Of a stretch of 18,350 bases of DNA, positions 5,450 through 12,189 are shown piece after piece. Made by a program: the position numbers and the translations under genes. The DNA is from AG41 sp035943095 (GTDB lineage Bacteria > Gemmatimonadota > Gemmatimonadetes > Gemmatimonadales > GWC2-71-9): positions 1 to 18,350 of the forward strand of contig DASZCN010000015.1 in the NCBI GenBank assembly GCA_035943095.1, given 5' to 3'. Each line of letters opens with the position of its first letter. Position 1 is the first letter of the stretch. The notes below the pieces were generated by a model. It ran no database searches. It was not told the origin of the DNA and worked only from the letters and a program-made list of their open reading frames with translations.

Positions 5450-7084
5450 ATGAATCGGAGCGACGTAAGCAGGGGTCCCGTTCCAGGTTTTCTGTTTTTT
5501 GTAATGCTGTTTTTTGTAGTTCTGCTGACCGTTCCGCGATTTGCAGCGGCCCAGCAGGAGCCTGCGGCAAAAAAGAAACCTGCGGCAGCCCCGAAGGCTG
5601 CGGCAGCACCTAAGCATGCGGCTGCGCACGCAGGTCCGACCAGCGGAGCCAGGCCAGGCGCGGCAATGGGAGCCAAGGCACGTGAAACGGCTGGAGCTCG
5701 GCCCGGCGGGGCAGTGGCAGCCAAGCCACGTGGAGCTGCTGGAGCCAGGCCAGACGCGGCAGTGGGAGCCAGGCCCGGCGGGTTGGCTGGAGCCAGGTCG
5801 GGTGGGACGACCGCAGCAAAGACGGTGGGCCATCCCGCGGGTGGGATGTCCAAGACCGGCGCGAACGGAAGCCTCCACAACTTCAACGCCAGCGGTACGA
5901 GAACGAGCGTTGAGACAAGGAACGGAACGAGAGCGAATTTCGATCGCGGCGGCCATCTCAGCACCGTTCATACCCGCAGCGGAATGACCATCAACCATGG
6001 GGCCAATGGCGAACGTCGATTCGAGTCCCGCCGCCGTGACGGCGGAAGAGTGGTCGGCGACGGACGCGGTCGTGGCTATGCCGAGCACGGATACTACAGG
6101 GGCGGCAGGCCGTATATGCGGCGAACATACTCCTATGGCGGTCACAGCTACGCGGTGGCCTATCGCGGGTCTTACTACCATGGCGTCGCCTACTACGGTT
6201 ATGTGGCGCCCGCTTACTACGCACCCGCGTACTATGGCTGGGCCTACAACCCGTGGCCCACACCTGTAGCATATGGCTGGGGCTGGGGTTCGTCTCCTTG
6301 GTACGGGTCTTACAGCTACTACTTTGCGCCGGCGCCGGCTTACCCATACCCCGCATTGTGGCTCACCGACTTTTTGCTAGCCGCTAATCTGCAAGCGGCG
6401 TATGCAGCTCGGGCAAAGGCCGACGCCGCGCCGGCAGGAGATGAGCGAGTTGGATCGGGCGGCGGTACTGTCGCGCTGACTCCCGAGGTGAAGCAGCAGA
6501 TCGCCGAGGAGGTCAAGGCAGAAATCGCAGCAGAACGAGACGCAGCCGCGCATCCCGAACCCGCCGTCGCAGCCACCAGTGGTGGGGCAGCGAGCGGAGG
6601 GCAGACCGGTCCCGATGAGCTTCCGGCCGCACTGGATCCGGCGCACCGTACGTTCATCGTCTCCTCGGTTCTCGGTGAATCCACGGTGGACGGGACCGGA
6701 TGTTCCTTGAGCCCCGGCGACGTGCTGACGCGCGTCGAGGACACCCCGGACGCGGACCAGAACGTGAAGGTACTCGTGGCCAGCAGTCAGAAGAATGACT
6801 GTGCCTCCGGTTCACAGGTTTCCGTGGCCGTTCAGGATCTGCAGGACATGCACAACGACTTCCGCGCCAAGATCAGTGAAGGCCTGGGGAAGCTCGCGGA
6901 AAACCAGGGGAAGAACGGGCTGCCCAGCGGTCCGGCTTCGAGTTTCACGACGAACCCAGCCGGTCAGGCGCAGCCGGACCTGACGGTGGACGCAGATCTG
7001 AAAGCGCAACAGGACGAGGCAGGCCAAGCCGAGAAGGAAGTCCAGGACGCCGCCGCACCAAAGGACAACGGCAGCGGCCACTGA
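5450..7084 (+). CDS. Large secreted Ala/Gly/Tyr-rich protein of unknown function
   Basis: ATG 5450 is seven bases after AGGAGG (5437-5442); the adjacent ATG 5447 is the alternative. The 544-residue protein has a signal peptide (hydrophobic 13-28, cleavage near FAAA-QQ at 34/35). An Ala/Lys/Pro-rich stretch follows, then four 16-residue GARPGxA repeats (66-129), then a Tyr/Gly-rich region (about 205-305, AYYAPAYYGWAY). A helix LTPEVKQQIAEEVKAEI begins near 343. The most ordered-looking domain is at about 394-495 (LDPAHRTFIVSS, then LSPGDVLTRVEDTPD). Its 'GD-hh-h' pattern resembles a PDZ-like fold, with two Cys that could pair. From memory, similar proteins are frequent in Acidobacteria as hypothetical envelope proteins. 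It shares an operon with the gene at 7109. Confidence 0.88.
   Translation: MNRSDVSRGPVPGFLFFVMLFFVVLLTVPRFAAAQQEPAAKKKPAAAPKAAAAPKHAAAHAGPTSGARPGAAMGAKARETAGARPGGAVAAKPRGAAGARPDAAVGARPGGLAGARSGGTTAAKTVGHPAGGMSKTGANGSLHNFNASGTRTSVETRNGTRANFDRGGHLSTVHTRSGMTINHGANGERRFESRRRDGGRVVGDGRGRGYAEHGYYRGGRPYMRRTYSYGGHSYAVAYRGSYYHGVAYYGYVAPAYYAPAYYGWAYNPWPTPVAYGWGWGSSPWYGSYSYYFAPAPAYPYPALWLTDFLLAANLQAAYAARAKADAAPAGDERVGSGGGTVALTPEVKQQIAEEVKAEIAAERDAAAHPEPAVAATSGGAASGGQTGPDELPAALDPAHRTFIVSSVLGESTVDGTGCSLSPGDVLTRVEDTPDADQNVKVLVASSQKNDCASGSQVSVAVQDLQDMHNDFRAKISEGLGKLAENQGKNGLPSGPASSFTTNPAGQAQPDLTVDADLKAQQDEAGQAEKEVQDAAAPKDNGSGH
5645..5836 (+). repeat. Four 48-bp tandem units in the secreted Ala/Gly-rich protein
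   Basis: Units begin at 5645, 5693, 5741 and 5789 and encode 16 residues each: GARPGAAMGAKARETA, GARPGGAVAAKPRGAA, GARPDAAVGARPGGLA and GARSGGTTAAKTVGHP. The region is flexible, basic and low in complexity. It probably forms a linker or cell-surface-binding stretch. The fourth unit is the most diverged. Confidence 0.8.
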
Positions 7085-7108
7085 CGGTGGACAGGAGGAG
7101 CTTTGCAC

Positions 7109-7885
7109 ATGCGCACGAAAACGGGGACGGCAATTCAGATTGTCGCGGTGATTCTCGCGGGGATCTTTCCCTGGAGGATGGCCGGAGCGCAGAATGGCGG
7201 GGCCGACGCTTTGGAGAAGCAACTAGGCTCGACGTATAAGACGGTGAAGATGGGCAAGGACTCAAGAGGGGTCGCGGTGCTCGAACCCGGCACGGTGCTG
7301 GTCGTGAAGAAAGGCGGAATCCTGAGCTTCCCCTCCGGAGACAGTAATATCCCGGCGACGAACGTAAAGGATGGCGTGGTTCATACTCCCGGTGGCCTTT
7401 TTATGAAGGCAACGAAGAAAGACACGAAATACCTGACGGTAGGTGAGAAGGTCTATACCTCAAAGATCGAGATCAATCGGAAGGATTCCAAGGTGGGGCT
7501 GGCGATCGTTGAGTGCGACGCGTGCAATGGAGCGACCGATCCTTCCTTTCGAAAAGCCCAGGTAGTTTTTCAGTTTCCGAAAGACTATTTGGACGGGGCG
7601 GATGGTGGGCAAGTATCCGACCTCATCAATCAGACCCTCGAGCTCGAGACAGGCGACAGCGGGCAGCAACAGCAGGGACAAGACGTGCAGGAGCAGCAGG
7701 CGCCACAGCAGGAGCCGGCGCCAGCGCAGCCTACGCCGACGATTCAGTTGGGTCAATCGGCCGATCAGGTAACAGCTATTCTGGGTCAGCCGGAGAAAAT
7801 TGTCGACCTGGGTACCAAGCGGATTTATGTCTACAAAGATCTGAAGGTCACGTTTGTGAACGGCACAGTCACGGACGTGCAGTGA
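7109..7885 (+). CDS. Secreted protein with C-terminal SmpA/OmlA-like module
   Basis: ATG 7109 follows AGGAGG (7093-7098) by ten bases, and the gap after the upstream stop is 24 bases, so the two genes form an operon. The 258-residue protein has a signal peptide (cleavage near MAGA-QN, 27/28). Residues about 30-180 form an ordered domain (GVAVLEPGTVLVVKKGGILS, then VGLAIVECDACNG) with a CDAC pair. A Gln/Pro/Ala-rich linker spans about 182-211. The C-terminal 45 residues (IQLGQSADQVTAILGQPEKI, then YVYKDLKVTFVNGTV) match the plan of the small SmpA/OmlA-type fold. From memory, this domain order is frequent in Acidobacteria. Codons here use A and T more than in neighbours. Envelope location is inferred; function is unknown. 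Confidence 0.88.
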   Translation: MRTKTGTAIQIVAVILAGIFPWRMAGAQNGGADALEKQLGSTYKTVKMGKDSRGVAVLEPGTVLVVKKGGILSFPSGDSNIPATNVKDGVVHTPGGLFMKATKKDTKYLTVGEKVYTSKIEINRKDSKVGLAIVECDACNGATDPSFRKAQVVFQFPKDYLDGADGGQVSDLINQTLELETGDSGQQQQGQDVQEQQAPQQEPAPAQPTPTIQLGQSADQVTAILGQPEKIVDLGTKRIYVYKDLKVTFVNGTVTDVQ

Positions 7886-7927
7886 GGATGTGTGAGATCT
7901 CTGCGTAGCAGGTTTCGCTACGCGAAA

Positions 7928-7960
7928 GAAAGCCGGAGAGCGTGATGCTCTCCGGCTTTC
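7928..7960 (+). terminator. Strong hairpin ending the secreted-protein operon
   Basis: GAAAGCCGGAGAGC (7928-7941) pairs perfectly over 14 bp with GCTCTCCGGCTTTC (7947-7960) around a GTGAT loop. A smaller hairpin (TTTCGC-tac-GCGAAA, 7913-7927) abuts it. The stem ends in T-rich sequence but has no long U-tract. It is 43 bases after the stop and is copy 1 of a dispersed repeat. Confidence 0.82.
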
Positions 7961-7988
7961 GTCTGTTGCTCTGACTCCACACGCCGCC
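7928..7988 (+). repeat. 61-bp dispersed hairpin repeat, copy 1
   Basis: This matches 17286-17346 in the same orientation. Both have the hairpin with an identical GTGAT loop, then a similar flank ending in ACGCCGCC. Similarity beyond the hairpin shows that it is a copied unit and not two convergent terminators. Confidence 0.75.
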
Positions 7989-8122
7989 AGGAGGCACACG
8001 ACACGAACCGGGAAGTGTGTTCCGTGAACCAAGAGCCTGCTCAGGGTGAGCCGCGATCCCCCTGAAGAGAGACCGACGTGTCTCACACCGTGACCGGTCC
8101 TTGACACTTTCCTCTTCCGGCG

Positions 8123-8361
8123 TCTGGTGACGGCGGAAGTGGTGGCTACGGTTTTCAAACAGACGGTCCGCTGAACAAGAACATGGGAGCGGACGGTGAC
8201 GGCGGAAATGGAGGCAACGGGGGCAGCTTTCTCATTCGAGTGTCGCCCGAAGCGGCGCCGTACATGAATCGCATCCATTTCGAGAACGTTGGCGGGCGTG
8301 GCGGCCGGGGCTCGGCGCCCGGGCGGGCCGGACACCCCGGACCGCCGCCGACGAGATGGGC
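8123..8361 (+). pseudogene. Remnant of a glycine-rich protein gene, copy 1
   Basis: The frame reads SGDGGSGGYGFQTDGP, then GADGDGGNGGNGGSFLI, PYMNRIHFENVGGRGG and GHPGPPPT. There is no ribosome binding site or plausible 5' end. The frame stays open to 8482, but only across Arg/Pro-rich non-homologous sequence that runs into the start of the next gene. A second, more decayed copy lies at 11759-11880. The GGxGG composition resembles collagen-like or PGRS-like surface proteins; a specific family is not identifiable. An ATG at 8183 could start a 99-residue ORF, but the homology begins upstream of it, which argues for a fragment. The stretch from 7989 to 8122 holds nothing I recognise. Confidence 0.6.
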
Positions 8362-8478
8362 GACCACCGACGCCACCATCCACCGCTGCCCGGTTGTTGC
8401 GCGCGCGCGACACTTGACGGCGTGCTTCCAGCCCCGTAGGTCCCCATGGGGTTTCCTCGGGAACCGAACCGTGCCGAA

Positions 8479-11385
8479 ATGAAGAAGGCTTCGTCCAACA
8501 CGACCCCGACGCTCCTGCCGCGCGACCAAGACGGAGGGGAAACCGGGGGAGCGGACGGCTTTCCGGTGGTCGGTCTCGGAGCTTCCGCCGGAGGCCTCGA
8601 GGCGGTCACCCAGCTGCTGGGCGGCTTGCCGGCCGACCCCGGCATGGCATTCGTGTTGATCCAGCACCTGGACCCGGACCACAAGAGCATGTTGCCCGAG
8701 CTTCTCTCGCGGGCCACGAAACTCCCGGTCCAGGAAGCCCAAGAGGGGATGAGAGTAGAGTCGAATCACGTTTACGTGATTCCTCGCAACGCCAGCATGG
8801 TCATATCGGCTGGACTGCTGAAGCTGACCCCGCGGCAGAAGGAAGTCCGCAAGTACCTGCCGGTCGACCACTTCCTCTATTCGCTGGCAGAAGATCAGAA
8901 GAGCAAGGCGATCGGAGTCATTCTCTCAGGAACAGCGTCGGACGGCGCTCTGGGGGTGAGGGCCGTCAAGGCCGAGGGCGGCATCACCTTCGCCCAGGAC
9001 GAGAGCTCGGCGAAGTTCCCCGGCATGCCGCAAAGCGCCATCGCCACGGGTTGTGTGGATTTCGTGCTGCCGCCGCAGAACATTGCCCAGGAGCTGGCCG
9101 CGCTCAGCCGCCACCCATATGTGCGGCTGCGCGAACCCTCCAGCACAACCGAGGCGGCTCCCGAAGAAACCGACAGCTTGAACAGTATCTTCCGGCTGTT
9201 GCGTTCGGCGACCGGTGTGGACTTCGCCCATTACAAGCCCGCCACGATCAAGCGCCGGGTCTCGCGGCGCATGGCCGTCCACCAGATGGAGCACATCGGG
9301 GAGTATGCCCGCTTCCTGTCGGACCACCCCGAGGAAACGGCTCGGCTGCATGAGGATCTGCTGATCAGCGTCACGGAGTTTTTCCGCGACGCCCCGGCTT
9401 TCCTGATGTTGCAGACGAGGGTATTCCCGCGTCTCGTGAAGCACCGCCCGGCAAACAGCCCCGTTCGGATTTGGGCGCCCGGTTGTTCCTCGGGTGAGGA
9501 GGTGTATTCGATCGCCATCTGTCTGCTGGAGGCGGTCGCGGAGGCAGGGGGGGAGTTCGACATTCAGATTTTCGGCAGCGACATCAGCGACCTGGCCATC
9601 GAACGCGCCCGCGCCGGCCTCTATCCCTTCAACATCCGTCAGCATGTGTCCCCGGAACGGCTGGAGCGATTTTTCGTCAAGCGGGAGGCCGGCTACCAGA
9701 TCAGCAAGCGGATTCGTGAGCTGTGCGTCTTCGCCAAGCACAACCTGACCAAGGACCCGCCCTACTCCAGGCTGGACCTGATCAGTTGCCAGAATGTCCT
9801 GATCTACCTTGGCGTCCCGTTGCAGCGAGAGGTCGTGGCCGTGCTGCATTACGCGCTCAAGCCGGGCGGGTTCTTGCTCCTGGGGGACTCGGAAAGCCTT
9901 GGCACTCTCGAGACATTCTTTGAGCCGCAAGACAAGAAGGTGAAGCTCTATGCCAAGAAGCTGACGGGACCCGTTGCACGCCCCGAGCCAGCGACGGAGG
10001 GATTGAGAGACACGGGTCCGTCGCTTCCCGACCTGGTGCGACGCCGGGTTGCGGGCGACCCGCTCGTTCTGCAGCGGTACGGTCCGCCCAGCGTCGTGAT
10101 CAACGAAAACATGGAGATCGTTTCTTTCCGTGGGGACACCAGTCCGTATTTGTTGGCCGCACCGGGAGCGCCCCCCCGCCAACTGCTGAAAATGGCCCAC
10201 GGGACGCTCGCGGCGATCCTGCGATCCACGATCGGCGAAGCGAAGAAGCTCGACAAGGCCGTCCAACGGAAAGACCTGCGCGTGGAATCGGAAGGCTGGT
10301 CCAAGAACTTCAACCTCGACGTGATGCCCATCACGAGCTCGCACGGGACGGAGCGTCTCTGGAAGGTGTTGTTCCATGAGAGCGGTGCCTCGAGGGCCGG
10401 GGGACGACAGACGGCGTCTACGAATGCGAAAGCCGCGGGTCAAGGGCAATCAAGAGCCCAGATGGCGGCCGATCTCGTCGCCACCAAGGACGGCATGCAG
10501 TCCCTTCTGGAAGAATACGAGGCCACCACCGAGGAGCTTCAATCGGCCAACGAAGAGATCCAGTCCAGCAACGAGGAACTGCAGAGCACCAATGAAGAGC
10601 TGCAAAGCTCGAAAGAAGAGCTCCAGGCCAGCAACGAAGAACTGCTCACGGTCAACGAGGAGATGCAGAACCGCAATATCGAGCTGACACAGGCCCACGA
10701 CGATCTGCTGAATCTGTTCAGCAACGTCAATACGCCGATCGTGATGGTAACAAATGATCTGCGCATCCGACGTTTCACGCCGGCGGCGGAGAAATTGATG
10801 AATCTGATCCCCGCCGACGTCGGCCGCCCCATCAGCAATATCAATCTCGGCCTGGTGGGGGAGAACCTGGAGCAAGAGGTCCGGAACGTCGTCGAAACCC
10901 TGGCTCCGACGGAACGGGTGGTGCAGGATCGCGTTGGGTGCTGGTACTTGATGCGAATTCGCCCCTATCGAACCAGCGACAACAGAATCGAGGGCGCCGT
11001 CGTGGTGCTCGTGGAGATCGACGAGCTGAAGCGGTCGCGGGATCTGGTGCAGACCGTCCTCGACACGATGCGCGAATGCTTGGTGGTGCTGGACGACAAG
11101 AACCGGGTGAAGACGGCCAACCTCTATTTCTACCACACGTTCAACGTCAGGACGTCGCAGACAGAAGGCCGAGTGATTTATGACGTAGCCGAGGGCATGT
11201 TGAATGTGCCCAAGCTTCACGACCTGGTGGACGGAGCCCGCCTCCATGACACGCGCTTGCAGAACGTCAAGATCGACTTCGAGCGACTCGGCGAGCGGAA
11301 ACGAACGATGTATCTGAACGCCCAGCGGCTCCCCGACACCGAGATGGTGCTGTTGATAGCGCGCGAGCCGACGGATCTGTTATGA
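8479..11385 (+). CDS. CheB-CheR-PAS fusion protein
   Basis: The 968-residue protein is numbered from ATG 8479; ATG 8446 is an equally weak alternative. Residues about 29-205 form a CheB methylesterase domain with the catalytic triad Ser37 (GLGASAGG), His63 (IQHLDPDHK) and Asp155 (SGTASDGALG). Residues about 234-484 form a CheR methyltransferase with the helical N-terminal part and the SAM-binding motif WAPGCSSGEEVYS, then FGSDIS and LISCQNVLIYL. A PAS-like segment follows, then a heptad coiled coil at about 670-737 built of EELQSxN repeats, and two PAS domains to the end. Related proteins often continue into a histidine kinase. This one stops after the last PAS and lacks a CheB receiver domain. 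No chemoreceptor or flagellar gene is nearby, so methylation targets would be elsewhere. Confidence 0.95.
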   Translation: MKKASSNTTPTLLPRDQDGGETGGADGFPVVGLGASAGGLEAVTQLLGGLPADPGMAFVLIQHLDPDHKSMLPELLSRATKLPVQEAQEGMRVESNHVYVIPRNASMVISAGLLKLTPRQKEVRKYLPVDHFLYSLAEDQKSKAIGVILSGTASDGALGVRAVKAEGGITFAQDESSAKFPGMPQSAIATGCVDFVLPPQNIAQELAALSRHPYVRLREPSSTTEAAPEETDSLNSIFRLLRSATGVDFAHYKPATIKRRVSRRMAVHQMEHIGEYARFLSDHPEETARLHEDLLISVTEFFRDAPAFLMLQTRVFPRLVKHRPANSPVRIWAPGCSSGEEVYSIAICLLEAVAEAGGEFDIQIFGSDISDLAIERARAGLYPFNIRQHVSPERLERFFVKREAGYQISKRIRELCVFAKHNLTKDPPYSRLDLISCQNVLIYLGVPLQREVVAVLHYALKPGGFLLLGDSESLGTLETFFEPQDKKVKLYAKKLTGPVARPEPATEGLRDTGPSLPDLVRRRVAGDPLVLQRYGPPSVVINENMEIVSFRGDTSPYLLAAPGAPPRQLLKMAHGTLAAILRSTIGEAKKLDKAVQRKDLRVESEGWSKNFNLDVMPITSSHGTERLWKVLFHESGASRAGGRQTASTNAKAAGQGQSRAQMAADLVATKDGMQSLLEEYEATTEELQSANEEIQSSNEELQSTNEELQSSKEELQASNEELLTVNEEMQNRNIELTQAHDDLLNLFSNVNTPIVMVTNDLRIRRFTPAAEKLMNLIPADVGRPISNINLGLVGENLEQEVRNVVETLAPTERVVQDRVGCWYLMRIRPYRTSDNRIEGAVVVLVEIDELKRSRDLVQTVLDTMRECLVVLDDKNRVKTANLYFYHTFNVRTSQTEGRVIYDVAEGMLNVPKLHDLVDGARLHDTRLQNVKIDFERLGERKRTMYLNAQRLPDTEMVLLIAREPTDLL

Positions 11386-11431
11386 GAGTCGCTCGCGGTG
11401 AGCAGTCGGCCTAAGCGTCCTCCCCCCTGAA

Positions 11432-11452
11432 CCCCTCTCCCGGGGAGAGGGG
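11432..11452. repeat. CCCCTCTCC palindrome hairpin
   Basis: CCCCTCTCC-cgg-GGAGAGGGG is a perfect 9-bp stem with a 3-base loop, 47 bases after the CheB-CheR stop. It has no U-tract. This palindrome type is widespread between genes in many GC-rich genomes, so it may be a dispersed repeat that doubles as a transcript end. Confidence 0.5.
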
Positions 11453-11464
11453 GAACGGCCACGA

Positions 11465-11726
11465 AGAACGTCGCGAGTGAACTCGCGGCTCGGCACCTGC
11501 CCGTGAACGGGCGTGCCGTTCGCAGCTTCGGGGGCGATATGCCATCCCACCGCGCGTCCGGCCCATAGAGCAAGAACAATCCAGCGCACGGACCCGTTGG
11601 CGTCAGCATGTCATCGTAGGCACGCGTCACGACGCGGTGCTCGTCCCAATACTGCCGGGCGCGCCCGTCGGTGACGATGGCTCCTACCGCCAGCCACGCT
11701 CGACGGTGGTGAGCGGGTAGTGGCAT
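11465..11726 (-). pseudogene. Decayed gene fragment with an intact start
   Basis: On the minus strand, AGGAGAGG precedes ATG 11726, which opens MPLPAHHRRAWLAVGAIVTD, then RQYWDEHRVVTRAYDDM and LFLLYGPDARWDG. After that the frame turns into low-complexity sequence, passes through the palindrome at 11432-11452, and continues as antisense of the CheB-CheR gene. The N-terminal part is protein-like, and the 'QYWD..(V)..LLYGPDARW' pattern reminds me of a small thiol/redox-associated family. I cannot name it firmly. It is best read as a 5' fragment whose 3' end was lost. Confidence 0.4.
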
Positions 11727-11758
11727 CCTCTCCTTAGCGCGGCTCGTTTCTGTTGCGT

Positions 11759-11880
11759 GCCAACGGCGGCGACGGTGGTGACGGCGGAACTGGTGGCTAC
11801 GGCTTTCAAACGGAGGGTCCCTAAGCAAGAACACGGGGGCGGACGGTGAGGGCGGGCGGACCGCCGCCGACGAGATAGCG
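11759..11880 (+). pseudogene. Remnant of a glycine-rich protein gene, copy 2
   Basis: ANGGDGGDGGTGGYGFQTEGP is followed at once by TAA (11822-11824). A one-base loss relative to copy 1 (GTCCGCTGAAC versus GTCCCTAAGC) created the stop. DNA similarity continues past it (GGGGCGGACGGTGAGGGCGG). It then jumps, with the middle part deleted, to GGACCGCCGCCGACGAGAT, which is also the end of copy 1. This is a clear pseudogene in the same orientation as copy 1. The stretch from 11881 to 11950 has no further recognisable content apart from a possible weak continuation of the similarity. Confidence 0.65.
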
Positions 11881-11964
11881 TGGAGGCACGCGTGAAACCG
11901 GCGGCGTGTGCCGGCCAGTAGGGCTCGGTAGACGCTGAGAACAGCCTTACAACGGAGCTGGCCT

Positions 11965-12117
11965 ATGTACTTGGCATACGGTTACTGGGGACACGGGCTT
12001 GGAATTCTCGCCGGTCTGATTTGGTTGGCGGCAGCGGTCTACCTGCTCACCCTTGCTACTCGGCTGGTGCGAGCGGTCGAACGGATCGCGAACAAGTTTG
12101 AGAGCAAGACTCAGTAG
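11965..12117 (+). CDS. 50-residue single-pass membrane protein
   Basis: ATG 11965 has GGAG (11954-11957) seven bases upstream. The product starts MYLAYGYWGHGLG, crosses the membrane once (about residues 12-31, ILAGLIWLAAAVYLLTLATR), and ends in a basic amphipathic helix (RLVRAVERIANKFESKTQ). This positive-inside layout puts the N-terminus outside and the tail in the cytoplasm. Small proteins of this shape often modulate larger membrane complexes or stress responses. No family is recognised. It sits between pseudogene debris and a gene on the opposite strand, so it is probably transcribed alone. Start, ribosome binding site, composition and stop all look like a real gene. Confidence 0.75.
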   Translation: MYLAYGYWGHGLGILAGLIWLAAAVYLLTLATRLVRAVERIANKFESKTQ

Positions 12118-12189
12118 GGGCTTGTCGAGGGAGCTACGGGAGTGCAAAGGCCACGAGGGCGTCGCCCAGCGTAGTCCCCAGCTCTGTCC

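Noticed and set aside
8101..8129. A possible promoter with TTGACA at 8101-8106
   Set aside because: The -35 match is good, but no acceptable -10 lies at 16-18 bases spacing, and the downstream sequence is a gene remnant.
7460..8413. A 317-codon minus-strand frame over the second secreted protein, its terminator and the glycine-rich remnant
   Set aside because: It crosses a strong plus-strand hairpin and a gene with signal peptide and domain structure. Its translation is low-complexity and basic.
8183..8482. A 99-codon ORF starting at ATG 8183
   Set aside because: Similarity to the second glycine-rich copy starts about 57 bases upstream of this ATG. The 3' part is unrelated Arg/Pro-rich sequence that overlaps the CheB-CheR start, so it is a gene fragment.
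8926..10449. A 507-codon open frame on the minus strand inside the CheB-CheR gene
   Set aside because: It is the antisense of a gene with intact catalytic motifs. High GC produces such long shadow frames, and its translation is rich in Arg, His and Gln without any domain.
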